DNA of 64,000 nucleotides. Source: Dimorphilus gyrociliatus. Lineage: Eukaryota; Annelida; Polychaeta; Dinophilidae. The position numbers and the translations under genes are program-made. This document shows positions 35,766-47,929 of the stretch, piece by piece. The notes under the pieces were generated by a model. It was not told the origin of the DNA and did no database searches. It was given only the letters and a program-made list of their open reading frames with translations. The DNA lies in contig CAJFCJ010000010.1 of NCBI GenBank assembly GCA_904063045.1, forward strand, positions 1,116,001 to 1,180,000, written 5' to 3'. Positions within the stretch are counted from its first letter, which is position 1. The number at the start of each line of letters is the position of its first letter.

Positions 35766-38202
35766 GCAAGCAGTTGGTTTCTTATACAATAATAGAGATG
35801 GTAAGGTTTATATTTTCGTATTTAACAAACTTCATGAAATTGCTTTTACCTCTTTATTAATAGTTACTTGATTATACAACAAGAATATATGGAATTCTCT
35901 TTTAACCACTTTTATAAAATATTACGAAAAAATATTGAAAAATGTATAAAAGAAAGCATTTTTGATGTTTTTCTATTTTGAAAATGATAAGATACTCTTC
36001 TATTCTTCGGGGAAAAGATTTCAAAACTCATGCATATACAGTTATATATATATATATATACAGTATATATATATTACTAATATATATTAGTATACATATA
36101 TATAATTTTATATGAAAAACATATTTTTTACTTTTCTTTTTATAAATCAATACAAATTTTATATTCATACGTAAAGTTTCTCTCCTATTATTGCATAATT
36201 GGTGAGAAAACTATCCGGCTTGATCTAGAGAAGGAAACAACTATTGATCTTTCAATACTCATGATACTTTTAATTCTCCATTTTGCTTTTGCTAATTTGT
36301 TTATATTTATTATTTGCATATTCAGCAAAAAAAGATAACTGAAAGAGAAAATATAAACATGATCTTTTAAAAATGCGACATCTGTTAGTTATTTTCGTAG
36401 TGAATCGTGATTGATATTCTAACGCCATCTTCAGGCCGAATGATAAAACAACAATTATTTGCGTTTATAAAAACGTTAAAGATATGAGGGTACTTAATGT
36501 CTAATTCAGTCGAACCTAAAATCTGAAGAGCGTCTTCTTTGCTGTATATAGAAGGTATAAACTAAGAATCTTCTATAAATATAACAAATGAAGAACTTGG
36601 AATGACATAATGGAGAAAAATAAGATTTTCTAGCTTCTTTCCTTAAGAGAGAGTGAGAGAGAGACAGAGAGAGTATAGGATATAGTCGTATGATTCCTCT
36701 TAAAATACTCTAAACGAGAACTCCTATGAATCAGACCGTAAAAATGAAAAGCCTTTTGTAACAACAACTTAATTGAAAAACTAGGGCATATTCTCTTAAA
36801 AACTTAGAGCGATGAATGAAACTAGCTTTAGGCTATGTAGTTTGATAATTAATACTTCTTTAATAACCTCTATGGATTCTTTTCAACGAAATGGTCTTTT
36901 CAGGATAGTAGTTCGTCAATTTGCTTAAACGAATATTTCATGTTCCTATTGAAAACACCAATTTATCTATATTAAACAAAAATTGATAAACTATGACGGC
37001 AATCAATTTCAAGTATTCTTATGCGAATATTGTTAGTTTAGGACAACTTTCACATTTAATTAGAGATTGTGGAAAAGAAGAGAAAAAGTCATCATTCTAT
37101 TTTTTTTTCTCTTTTAGATATAGTTTTCCTTTCGTAATCAAAACCTCTTAAAACATTCTATAGATAATGTATGTATTAAGTAGATATATATTTATATATA
37201 TATATATATATATAGCAATCTTCCTTGTAGGCTATCAGCATTTTTCTCTCTTCAAAATGAATTTGAATGATAGAAAAATCTTTGATTTGCTCAACACCAC
37301 AGGGATACTAATATATATATATATATATGTAGTACTAAAATAGACATATTTAGCTATTAATACTTTTATAGAATATTCGAAGAATTAAAAATAAATACCT
37401 CTCTCTAATATACTTTCTTCTTATTTCCATTTTATATTTCAATCTTCAATGTAATTTTGCCAGTTTTTAACATCTCACTCTAAATCTTTGTTCATATAAA
37501 TATACTTTGAAAATGAAAGGAGGATAATTATTAATTTATTTGAAATATTGTTAAAAAATGATTATTTGTAAGCTGAAATAAACTTCCCTCAACAACTTTT
37601 TTGCTCTTCTCAACAATTTTTCGAGTGGTTCCCTCTAATTGCTTGCGTCAGTGACACCAGATGAGTCATATTTTTCTTTAATCTATTTAGCTTTCAATTC
37701 TGTCTTTTATTTTTGTTTATATTCGTATTTAATGTTATTTTTGATAAATACTTTATAAGTGAAATGTACGATAACATTACATTGAGCATCAAAGATAAAA
37801 AAAGACAGAAAAAATGACTATAAAAATGGAATCTGACAGTCTACAAGGTTAAAGAGAATGCAAAGCAAGAAGAAATGAATAGAACAAGTTAATTAATTCT
37901 AAGAAAAGTGAGGTTTATGACAAACTTAATACTTTCAGTCCCAAAAACTTAAATGAATCGTTTTCAGGTTGTGTATTTATAAAACAATACAGTTGCTTTT
38001 GCATCTAAACTAACGAATTAGCATCAAATCGATTTACATTGTGGTCTTAATTTAAGTTGTCTACAGCTGTTTTTTTTCAAAGTTTCCAATCTCTCTTTTG
38101 TACTTGCTTCCATTTATAAAATACCAGACGAAAGATTTTTATTATGAATACAAAACAATACATGCTTATATATAGGCGTATACATACTGATGTACAAACG
38201 CA

Positions 38203-38204
<2 letters not shown>

Positions 38205-38247
<43 letters not shown>
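38205..38247 (+). repeat. (TA)n microsatellite
   Basis: About 21 uninterrupted AT dinucleotide units. Confidence 0.9.
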
Positions 38248-38250
<3 letters not shown>

Positions 38251-39758
38251 TTAATAGACATAGTATATTATTTTCACTATTAAATATACCTTAATAACTA
38301 GAAAAACTACTTTTACAATATTTTCGTCTCCGCAAAATAAGTCAAAGTGAGACAAGTTAAAAACGGAAAATTGAATTTAATAAGTAAACAACAATCATAC
38401 TGCAGTTAATAATATTATAAAACTATATCTATTTATTTATAAATATAGAGTGTGTGAGAGTTATGATTATAGTATAACAAGTACTCTGTGGCAAAACACA
38501 ACAAATATTCTTCTGTATCTTTCCTTTCACGATTAGAAAATTAAAAATAAAACAAGTGTTTCTTTATTATTTTCTTTAGCTATAAAAATGTCAAAGTAAA
38601 GAATTAAATTAGAAATATTGTTCTCAAAAAATAGAATATCAATTACCTGGAAAGAATAGCTATTTCAAATTGTTTCTACCAATAGAATATAGAATTTACT
38701 ATTGCAAATCAGAGAAAATGTAATATTATTCTTTTCTTCATAAAGTTATGCAATCAATATGTAAAGGAAAAAATACATTGTACAGAAACTTGATCTTTTA
38801 TATATTTGACATGAGAAACCATTGCTAATTTACTTTTCAGTAATACCAGAAATCAAATCAAATCTATTTCTTAAATTAAGAAGAGAATCAAAGGTATTCG
38901 AAATTTAAATATTAAAGAACCTAATTAATGAAAAGGGATAAAAGAATTCAATGGTTAATAATAAGAAAGTGGGAAATTTTGCATTCATATTTTTATAGTT
39001 CTTAGGGAAAAGTTTCTTATTGAAATAGAAATCAACGTGAAAAAACAACGATTAAGTCTTTTCTACACTTAACGAATGCACCTAATACTTTATTTTGTCT
39101 GTGTAAAGTTCATTTTCGTGAGAGGTAATGCTGACTAATATCAATTAAATATTACATACAGTCTTATTTAGCTTGCTTTATTTATTTTATTTAATTAAAG
39201 CCATCATATTTATTCTTCAAAATTAGCTTCCATGCACGGAATTCTCTTCTATTTTTGCCCATTGAAAGTAAAATTCGTTTCTTTCTTACAAAAAAATTCT
39301 TTTTAGCTTTTCTCTTTCGCTTTTTCTCTCTTTCTTTCTCTCTCTCTCTCGCTCCAGTTTTTCTCTCTTTCATTTTCTCTTCTTTGGTCTGTCTATCAAT
39401 CTGCTTACCAAAAAAGAAAATATAAATAAGGGATAGTTTGATTCAATTGAATATATCCCTTGCCTTAGTTAATATTACTCGAACTACTTTGAGCAGTATT
39501 TGTGTAATATCTCACTCAGTAAACTCCAAAAAAACAGAGGGTTTTGGGAAAGTTGAAAAGAAAAGTTTTAATTGATTTTTAGTTAGTTTTTATATTGAAT
39601 CAATATTATAAAAATATGACTTTCAAATTAAAAACCATTCGTCTTGCACTTTTAATGACTAAAAGAAATTAAAGTATTGTAAATTTATACTAAAATTCAT
39701 TAGTATGCAAATTTTTTGCACTTTTGTTAGAGAACTAACTTAATTAGTTTAAAAAGAG

Positions 39759-39764
<6 letters not shown>

Positions 39765-39801
<37 letters not shown>

Positions 39802-39822
39802 AAGAGAGAAAGAGAAAGAGAA
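39765..39822 (+). repeat. (GA)n microsatellite with imperfect tail
   Basis: Thirteen AG units, then ACACACAC and imperfect GAGAAA units to about 39822. Confidence 0.85.
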
Positions 39823-40028
39823 CAAATAAAGAAAAAAATTCAAATAGGTAAATATTGATAAATAAAAATTATTAGAAATTTGTTTACTCTAAATGAATTA
39901 TTTATTAAATATTGTTTGTACGGATTTACTCAGTTACACATTGCAGGAGATAGCCCTTAACGCGCTACGACAAAATTCGACAAAATAAAGTGTAAAGATA
40001 GGGACAGAAAAATAAATTTTATGAGAAA

Positions 40029-41392
40029 TTATTCTTCTTTTTCCCCAAATCTAAACGGTATATGGGCATTTCGGTCCTGTCTTTCAAATCCATCATCGGC
40101 TCTTTTTCCATATCTGAATATTCTTTTGAAAATTTCTTCGTCAAGACTGCTGTCCCTTTTTCCATAGCGCATAATTCCTCTACGTAATCGATCAAAATAT
40201 CCCGGCAATTGTTTTTCTTCTGTACCTATTGAAAGTCAAATAATTAATTAGACAAATTAATTAAAGTTCAAAATTATTAATAATTAAAATGTAATCAATC
40301 TATTTAGCCTTTATTTACACGTTTTTCCAAGTAAGCTTAATCTACGCAAAATGACCTCCGTAGACTTTTCTTTAATTAAATAATTTAACTTTTTAAATCA
40401 GAATATCTATGTTTTTTTTTCTTTTTTTAAACTGAAAACAACGAAGCCAAAAGTCTTTGACAGAGCTCTGGCATATGTCTTAATAACTTTTTTCATTAGA
40501 AATTATATTCATTTTCTCTTGGGGGCCAGTATATTGTATCACATAATTTCTTTGCCACAGTCGTATTACATTGCCTATGACGTATTAGATTATTAAATAT
40601 AATAGTCAATCTCTAAGGATCATTAAATGATAGTCATTCTTTCAAACTCTTAATAGGCAAGTCACAAAGTTTAAAGGTTGAAAAACATTTCATTAAATGC
40701 GACATTTTAAAGAAAAGAGAACATCTTGTTCGTTGACCAGTCATTACTCATTTTTTCTCCTACGTACAGCACATACTGAAAATATATTTCGAAAATCTAA
40801 CTCCATTAAAGAAGGTATTGAAACAATTTGCATATTATCTATTTATATAATTCAGTTTTCCAATTGAGAAGAAACGCTCCAAATTGTCCTATTACGTATA
40901 AATTTATGGATAATAATTCTGTTAAAAATTATGCAGAAATCTAGATAATTTAAGGCAGGAAATGTACACTTTATCTCTAGTTTCATTTATGAATGAAAAC
41001 TGGAGAGGTAACAAAAGAGGGAGAAGATGGGGAAAAAAGTGCAAAAGATGAAATCTTTCGCACTATTTAAAGCTTCTATTATCGTCTTATACAAAGTATT
41101 TTTTAACAATTAACTCAAGAAACATTAATGATAAAAACTTGAAGAAAAAGTGCTTTTAGCTCCAGAAAACGGTTTATTTCATTGACCCTGTTCATCTCTT
41201 ATATAATGTATGTATTCTACTGCATAAAGCTATTTACCCTATATTTCTTAAGAAGATAATATCTTATTCCATCTTGGACAAATAAATCGAATAAAGTTTA
41301 CTTTTCAAATGAATTAATACTTTATGCACATATGCAAGCTTATCGATAAATTATTTCTATTTTACTGCCTTTATCAATTGACAATATCTAAG

Positions 41393-41456
<64 letters not shown>

Positions 41457-41667
41457 ATTGCGCAAAAAATTAGAAGCCGAACCCTTTTCAACAAAAATCA
41501 ATCTTACCACTTTATATTAAACATAATAGTGACGCTTTCTTTTCGACAAAGACATCAAACTGCGTATATTTATGTAAACATTATTGTTCCTGTATCTCTC
41601 TATAATGATTTATATGCATTCTACAATCTTAAAATAAGATCAACTGGATGATTTCTCTTTTGAATAG

Positions 41668-41710
<43 letters not shown>

Positions 41711-42297
41711 ACTGTATATCTTTTATTCTCTTCTATCATTTTCTATCAATATCTCCTTCACTCACTTTCTCCCTCTGTCTTTCTTTGTCGGTTTGTTTGT
41801 ATGTCTTTGTCTCTCTCTCTCTCGTTCTCTCTTTCTGTTTATATATATATTTCTCACACACTCCCCTGACAAAAAAATATTAGAAAATTCTTATAATTTC
41901 TTAAATTATATCTTATCGTATTCTAAATTGCACAATTTTCTGACAAACTTAACATTCCATACCTTAAGCACCTAGAATAAAAACTCGAAATTTTTTAAGA
42001 TCTAAAAAAGAAAATTATGACGCCATGAAGAAGAAAGGGAAAATAAAATGTGTTGTTTCTAATTTTCTTTTTTTGCAATAAAACTCTACTAAATTGGATG
42101 GCTGCCTTCTAGTTTCAGATTTCGTTTGAAATGCTGCCAAATTATTAGAAAAAATACTAGTGAAAAATAAGGCGATTAGAAACTTTCTAATTCCCCCAAT
42201 TAGTTTTAACCATGACCAAAATATACAAACCGGAAATGGGAGCGGTTAAAGCTGCCAAGAACAAGCAGGCGATTAAAACAGCTTTGAGGGTGTTCAT
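40029..42297 (-). CDS. RYamide-type neuropeptide precursor (sNPF/LFRYamide-like)
   Basis: Two coding exons on the minus strand, 42297-42231 and 40225-40029, joined across a 2-kb intron with phase kept (G|GT, Gly); total 87 residues. Exon 1 is a clear signal peptide, MNTLKAVLIACLFLAALTAP. Exon 2 encodes RR-GIMRY-GKR (39-46), the spacer DSSLDEEIFKR, IFRY-GKR (58-64), a spacer, and IPFRFG at 78-83 followed by EKEE and stop. The Gly-Lys-Arg sites predict GIMRYamide and IFRYamide. The (I/L)FR(Y/F)amide ending resembles lophotrochozoan short neuropeptide F (LFRFamide/LFRYamide), which acts on sNPF-type receptors; an FMRFamide-related or other RFamide precursor is the alternative. It is not luqin (no WRPQGRF) nor NPF (too short, no RPRF). 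The third FRFG lacks a basic pair, so it may stay unprocessed. An acceptor directly before the ATG (AG|AGG ATG) and a strong donor at 42766 point to a leader intron, 42301-42766. Confidence 0.85.
41397..41456 (+). repeat. Compound (TA)n(GA)n microsatellite
   Basis: About 15 TA units running straight into about 15 GA units, within the intron of the RYamide-type gene. Confidence 0.9.
41671..41711 (+). repeat. (TA)n microsatellite
   Basis: Nearly pure TA tract ending in TATATATACTGTATA, which contains the recurring ACAGTATA/TATACTGT core. Confidence 0.85.
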
Positions 42298-42766
42298 CCT
42301 CTGAAATAAAGATCAGGAAACGTATAAAAAAAATTATATATATACTGTATACTATATATATATAAATAAATATATATATATGAATTCTTTATTTTCTCGA
42401 TGTTTCTAAAGTTTTCCTTCTCTTTATCTCTCTTCCGTTGAGCTTAATAAATTACAAAGTTTAGATACGATAATGAGTCGGCTGTATTAACGGTTTTGTT
42501 TATTGGAGAGCGATTAATCGTCTCTTTTCGACTGATAAGAAGCAGCTGAATCTATACGAAAGCGTCTCTTTCAAAGTTGTTTTTTTTTCCTCTCATTTCT
42601 CCATTTATTTATCAATTTAAGAAGGAAAATGTTAAAAATATCGGGAAGACGTCTTTTAGATTGAAAAAATTTATCAACCGCAATTTGAGTGTGATAAATA
42701 CAGTAATTAATTTAATTTAACGAAAGCAAATCAAATTTAATATAAAATCTAGATTTTTGCACTTAC

Positions 42767-42905
42767 CTTAAAATATGTAGGTATGTAGGAGATGGAAAAA
42801 GAAATATAAGTTTTCTTTAGCACGACGTCTACTCGCGTCTGAAATGACGGCAGAAAGGCAGAACAGTATGTCGCCTACACGGTCACGTGATTACAGCTCG
42901 AGGGC
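42767..42905 (-). promoter_or_regulatory. Leader exon and proximal promoter of the RYamide-type gene
   Basis: Reading the minus strand, TTTTAAG|GTAAGTGC gives a consensus donor ending a likely untranslated exon at 42767. Upstream of it the DNA becomes visibly less AT-rich and holds TCACGTGA (42883-42890), a palindromic bHLH-zip E-box, and two CRE-like TGACG/GACGTC cores (around 42825 and 42845). The start site itself is not resolved. Inference from position and signals. Confidence 0.5.
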
Positions 42906-44274
42906 AAATTTATTCGGATGATAAAACTATTAACTTCTTACTTTTCAATTCTAAAGATATTAAAATTATTTTACGAAGAAAGAGTGAATTTTTTTCTTAA
43001 ATTTAATGGCCACACTAAAAATACTTTATATATATATATATAGATATATGTATAATATATACACTATAAATGTATGTTTCTAGATCAACTGAAGCTATCC
43101 GATGTCCGAAAAAGACTTTAATTTTTTCATAAACCTTTTATTCAAGCAAATTTTAATAAAAGAATAGAAAAAAAGATTCACGAATAATGCGTATTAACGA
43201 ATAAATCAAAAAACACAAAATCATTTTTTAAAGGACTAAACTATCACGTACTCTGTCTCACAATTCGTATCTTTTCTAATAAAATTACTAATAACAGAAA
43301 TTTGAAACGATAATGGTAAAAGAGTACGAACGTGTTACAAAACTTTTTCACGGAATGTAAAATATTTATTATCCTTTAAATATAAGGATAATGTAAATAT
43401 TTAATAAATATTATTGGTGTATTTAAAAATTTAACTTGATCTTTTCGTTTAACATATTAAATATTATATAAACTTAGGAAATTGATATCTATAGTTATGC
43501 TATTTGTATAAATATAGAAATTTACTCTTATTTTGAATATTTGTTGTTGACAACAAAATCAAAGAAAATAGTGTATACGATAAAAGAGCTATATGATCCA
43601 TGCTTTTTTTTTCCTTCATGATATAGCAAAACTTCAAGATCTATTCTATTAATAGAGCTCAGGAATAGATGATATTGCATATTCGTTTTTTATACAGTAT
43701 GCTAAAATGCAACGTTTAACAATTGGTTGCGAATTCCTTTCGAAGGAAGAAACAACTAAAAGAATGCAATACAGAATAGAATATATATGGACATATTCAT
43801 AGATAATCATTCATATATTGCTACAGAATGTTTTATAATTGTATAAAATTTTATATGAAGTCAAAAACTGTATTCTAACGGTTAGAGGTTAAAATAGAAC
43901 TTATCTCTTTTTATGCTTTTATACTTTACGTTCCACCCTAATTCAGTAGAAATTTCATTTTTCAAATTAACTTGTTAATTACTTTTTTCATAAATGATAA
44001 GAAAATAAATTATGCTATTCATTTTATATTTTTTTTCTTTAGGTCCAAATTAAAAATTCAGCTTTTTTTTTTTCTTTTTAGATATTTTGCTGAGGTTGTT
44101 ATATAAGAATTGACCAGATTTATTGATCAAAGAGAAAGTCGTATAAAACTGTTGTTGTATTCTGATTGGTTTCCTTTCTATTGAGAGTCAGTGAAATAGA
44201 GATTTATTTCTTTAAAAAGTTTTATTTGTTAATTAAGCATTGATATAGGATGTAGGAATATTTTTCCTCTCTTT

Positions 44275-44390
44275 TACTCACTCACTCACTCACTCTCCCA
44301 CTCTCCCACTCTCACTCTCTCTCTCTCTCTCTCTCTGTCTATCTCTCTCCCTCTCTCTCTCGCGCTCCCTTTCTCATTCTTTCTCTCTGT
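44275..44390 (+). repeat. Compound (ACTC)n, (CCCACTCT)n and (CT)n microsatellite
   Basis: Starts with five ACTC units, passes through TCCCACTC repeats and ends in long CT runs. The complementary type (GTGA then GA) occurs at 60281-60330. Confidence 0.85.
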
Positions 44391-47032
44391 TTGCCATTAT
44401 CCAATATATCCTTGATTTAAATATGGTATGTGACATTTACGTATAACATCAATGTTCCCTTTTTTATGTACATTTAAAAGAAAAATCTTTTTAAAGCTAA
44501 TTTGAGAATTATGTCGCTTTAAAAGATAAAAGGAAGGAATTTTTCAATAATTTCTATTTGATATTAGATCAAAATTTAATGGCTTGGGTATAAATCGATC
44601 AGTCTAGATAGAATTGATTAATAAGATTACATTAATTATATTTAATATAATTAATAAATTAATTATGATTGTCTGAGTTTTAAAGAAAAGAAAAAAGAGA
44701 GAAAAAACTTCCTAATAGATTACATTTAGAAAGCTTCGTTGTAATAAAATAAAGCTGGGTCACGAAAACTGCAATTTTGAAAGGAAAAAGGAAGAGAGAA
44801 AAAAGTAGAAGGAATGAACAAAGGAAAGAAAAAGTATGACCAAGAATCAAATTACTTTTGTACAAAATGAAAAGAGCATGAAGAGGACCCGAAAGTAATT
44901 TTCGACCGTATTGAAATAGTCAGGTTAGGCGTTAGGTTGTAGTTTTTCAATGTTACTTAAATAATTCAGGAATATAGAAAGGACAAATTGAGAACATATA
45001 CATATATATATATATATATATATGATTTTATCATCAAAAGGAACAGGAAAAAGTAAAGGTAAATGAGAAGTTTTAGTTTCTCACGATGGCTTTATCAACC
45101 ATAGGTCATTTGTTTATTATGTTCTTCTCAAGGCTTGTCGGAGCTATGAGCTACGGTTGATGGGATTTATCGCATCGGTGACGTCGTTCCCTAAAGAAAT
45201 AGAGTAAATCATATTTCATAACACAAATAACCTTGAAACTAGAATTATAAAAAAAAAATTACAAAATAGAGCGTTCCCATTGCGAAGATGTCCGGCCTGT
45301 ACTGTATTTATAGCATTTCCAAGATGAAGAGGAGGAGTAGGAGGTGTAGGTTGATTTCATTCTATGTGTCCTCTTAATCTTAAGCATCTTTTTAATTGTT
45401 CCGCTCCCCAGCCTCTATTAGAAAAAACCAGCACTTGCCATGTGCAGTTCTATTTTTATACGTGTCGTATGTTTTTGGTCGCTTTCTCGTAAAATTCCCT
45501 AAATCACTTTCTCTCCTTTTATGTATTTGGTTATAAAAAAAGTTATTTCTCTTTTTTACCCTCTTTTACCTTCTTTCCCTACTCAAAAGCCTTCTAATAA
45601 AGCTGTAGTTGTGTCAAATGATTAAGAAGGAAAAGTAGGTTGAATCTATACATCAAGAAAGGTTCTATTATAAAATTATGATTAATTACAATTTGTAGTA
45701 ATAAAAGCTTACATGGCTGCATATCAAAGCGGAAAATGCTTTTAATAGCTATTTTAATAAATACTTTTTCCTCAAATATGACAAAAACAAGTAACAAGAA
45801 AAAGAAATCTTTTATTTTAGAATTAGAATTACGTTACAGACTGTTTATTCAATAATAATTAATTAATAATTATAAAAGCTTATTACAGTGAGATAACATC
45901 AATTAACCAAATAAACTTTTATCTTGTATAATATTGCAAACTAATCAAAGTGCTATGGGCAGAGAAGAATCGGCGAATGAAGTAAGTTGAAAATAGTCCA
46001 TGATACACCTTACTCTATACAGTTATTTCTTTTGAAAGGTATGATAAAACGAGAAAAGGAAATGAATCATTTAAACTAAACAGTATTTGAAATTTGTAAA
46101 AATCTTTTAAATTTAGAAAACCTTTTCCTATTAACAGTTTTATATAGGCTTAAAATAAACGGATTTATATATTTAATGGCTAACAGTAAAAAAAAAATCT
46201 ATCCTTTTTACACAAAATTCAAATGGAAAAATTCGGTAAACAACTAAAGAACCACTCTATCGGACATACGTAAAAAATCGAATTAGTTCGATTTTCCTGT
46301 CGTTAAGAATTAGCAAGTTTTTTTTGTCTTACTATTAAATATATTATGCTATTTTATTCTATGTTTATAACAAGTAAAAAGAGATATTTTCCTTTTAGAA
46401 AGAAAATCTATTCTAATTTATGAATTTCTCTCTCTTTTTTTGTTGATTTTTATCGGTCATTCACTTAATAACTTGGTTACTTTTTCCTCTTTTTTTCTTG
46501 ATCGATCAATAATTATCTATTTTTATATATATAAATACATATATGTCTATGTATTTTAGATCTGTGTATATATATACTTCAGATGGAGACAATATCTTTA
46601 TAGAATGTTTATAGATAAAAAGATTCTAGCACCTGTATCAAAGGACAATGCATACAAAATTTAAATTCAGGTTTTAAGTTATCTTGTAATAAAACAATCA
46701 TACTGATAACGCCTCTGTCGGTTCCTTATAACTTTGTCATGGAGGAAGATATAATATTTTTACAGATATCTCTTTATCCTAAAACAGCTGAACAAACTAA
46801 TGATATCGACAATCATCATAAGTAAGCTAATCGATTAGAAAATTTCTTTATTCTTCAACCAGCTTCCGGTTTAGGGAAGGAAATACGGCTGTCTATTTTT
46901 TAGTTATCCTCCTCTAATAATGTATTCTTTTTAATGTTTTTTTTGTCTAGTTTTTGTCCATCTTAAGTAAAAGAGACTTTACTGAATTTTCTACTTTGAT
47001 GTTAATTTTTTTCCACATATTAATTAGCCGAT

Positions 47033-47069
47033 AGATGTCACTTTTACTTATTGTAAAAGTGTGCCATCT
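47033..47069. repeat. Short inverted repeat built on AGATG
   Basis: AGATG-T-CACTTTTAC, 5-nt loop, GTAAAAGTG-TGC-CATCT: a 9-bp perfect inner stem and a 5-bp outer stem separated by a small internal loop. The arms begin with the AGATG(T/G)C motif that is dispersed over the window. Confidence 0.6.
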
Positions 47070-47929
47070 TTAAGAAGGACAGGAATAATAACAGCAAGTT
47101 ACGTAGCTTTAACAGCAGGAAACTCTTAAAAGATTTGAATTTATTGTGAAAAATGCTAAAATTAACTGATTAAATAGAAATTCTTTTGAAAAAGGTTTCT
47201 TTCAATTTGGGTGGAGACTATGGAGATAAGGGGGCGGGTTTTGAGCGCCCTACGTATTTTGTATTTCGTTTACATTCTACTCGCGTAAGGTTAGAGATAT
47301 CAGTAAATAGTTTGGTAAGTTAAGGGAGCAAATTAATTTTCTTACAGAACGGCTATCTAGCAAATCCATTGAAAAAGAAAAACTAGGACAAGAATAACTA
47401 CTAAAAAAAGACTCTAAATCCCAATTCGTAACCTTTTTGAACTGGAAAAAGAAATTAATAACGTATGAGAAAAATTCATGAAACTGGAAGAAATATTTAC
47501 TTTTAATGGGTCTAGTAGGATATAAATTAGAAAAATCTGCGTTTGTTTTCATCAAGTGGCAAGTAAAAAAAAAAAGGAGGGGGAGGGAGACAAAACAGAA
47601 ACCGATGAATAAATTATCCTTTTCAGTGAATCAGAGTGATCCTTATGGCGCAAAATTTCCCCTTGCTCACGGTCATTTCAAATCAATTTTGTTGAATGCC
47701 TCAAGATACACAGTATATATATGTATATAGATATATATATTTATAGTTGTTCAATCCTATTTAGTTTCATTTTTATTATTAATCCTTCGTCTTGAAAATC
47801 AATTAATTAATTATTAATTAACTTAACTTTTCTACGTAATTCAACTATGGTATAAAGTTATATAATTCAAGAACGAAAAGTCACTGACAATCAATTGAAC
47901 AATGACTCCCGGAGTACCAAATATCATTA

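Larger units (their letters stand above)
35766..40028. other. Gene-free stretch downstream of the filamin gene
   Basis: About 4.3 kb of AT-rich DNA without a recognisable exon. It contains several (TA)n tracts (about 36045-36075, 37184-37214, 37310-37328, 38205-38247), GA/CT runs near 36650-36672 and 39330-39350, a longer (GA)n at 39765-39822, and AACGCCATCT (36421-36430), a minus-strand copy of the dispersed motif. AATAAA on the minus strand at 39906-39901 may serve the peptide gene that ends at 40029. Confidence 0.55.
40226..42230 (-). other. Large intron of the RYamide-type gene
   Basis: Separates the signal-peptide exon from the peptide exon. It contains (TA)n then (GA)n at 41397-41456 and a further (TA)n at 41671-41711; no additional exon is required or seen. 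Confidence 0.65.
42906..47929. other. Gene-poor stretch between peptide gene and Mnx upstream region
   Basis: No supported gene. Moderately less AT-rich patches at 45110-45200 and 45280-45480 contain no convincing exon. A CT-rich microsatellite cluster at 44275-44390, a (TA)n at 45000-45022, AGCGCCCT at 47244-47251 next to a GGGGGCGGG box, and a hairpin at 47033-47069 are the only structures seen. Confidence 0.5.

Noticed and set aside
45955-45990. Possible first exon MGREESANE ending at GTAAGT
   Set aside because: Only nine codons and no downstream exon that I can support.
46852-46870. TTCAACCAGCTTCC resembling part of miR-133
   Set aside because: Only part of the mature sequence matches and no foldback partner is visible nearby.
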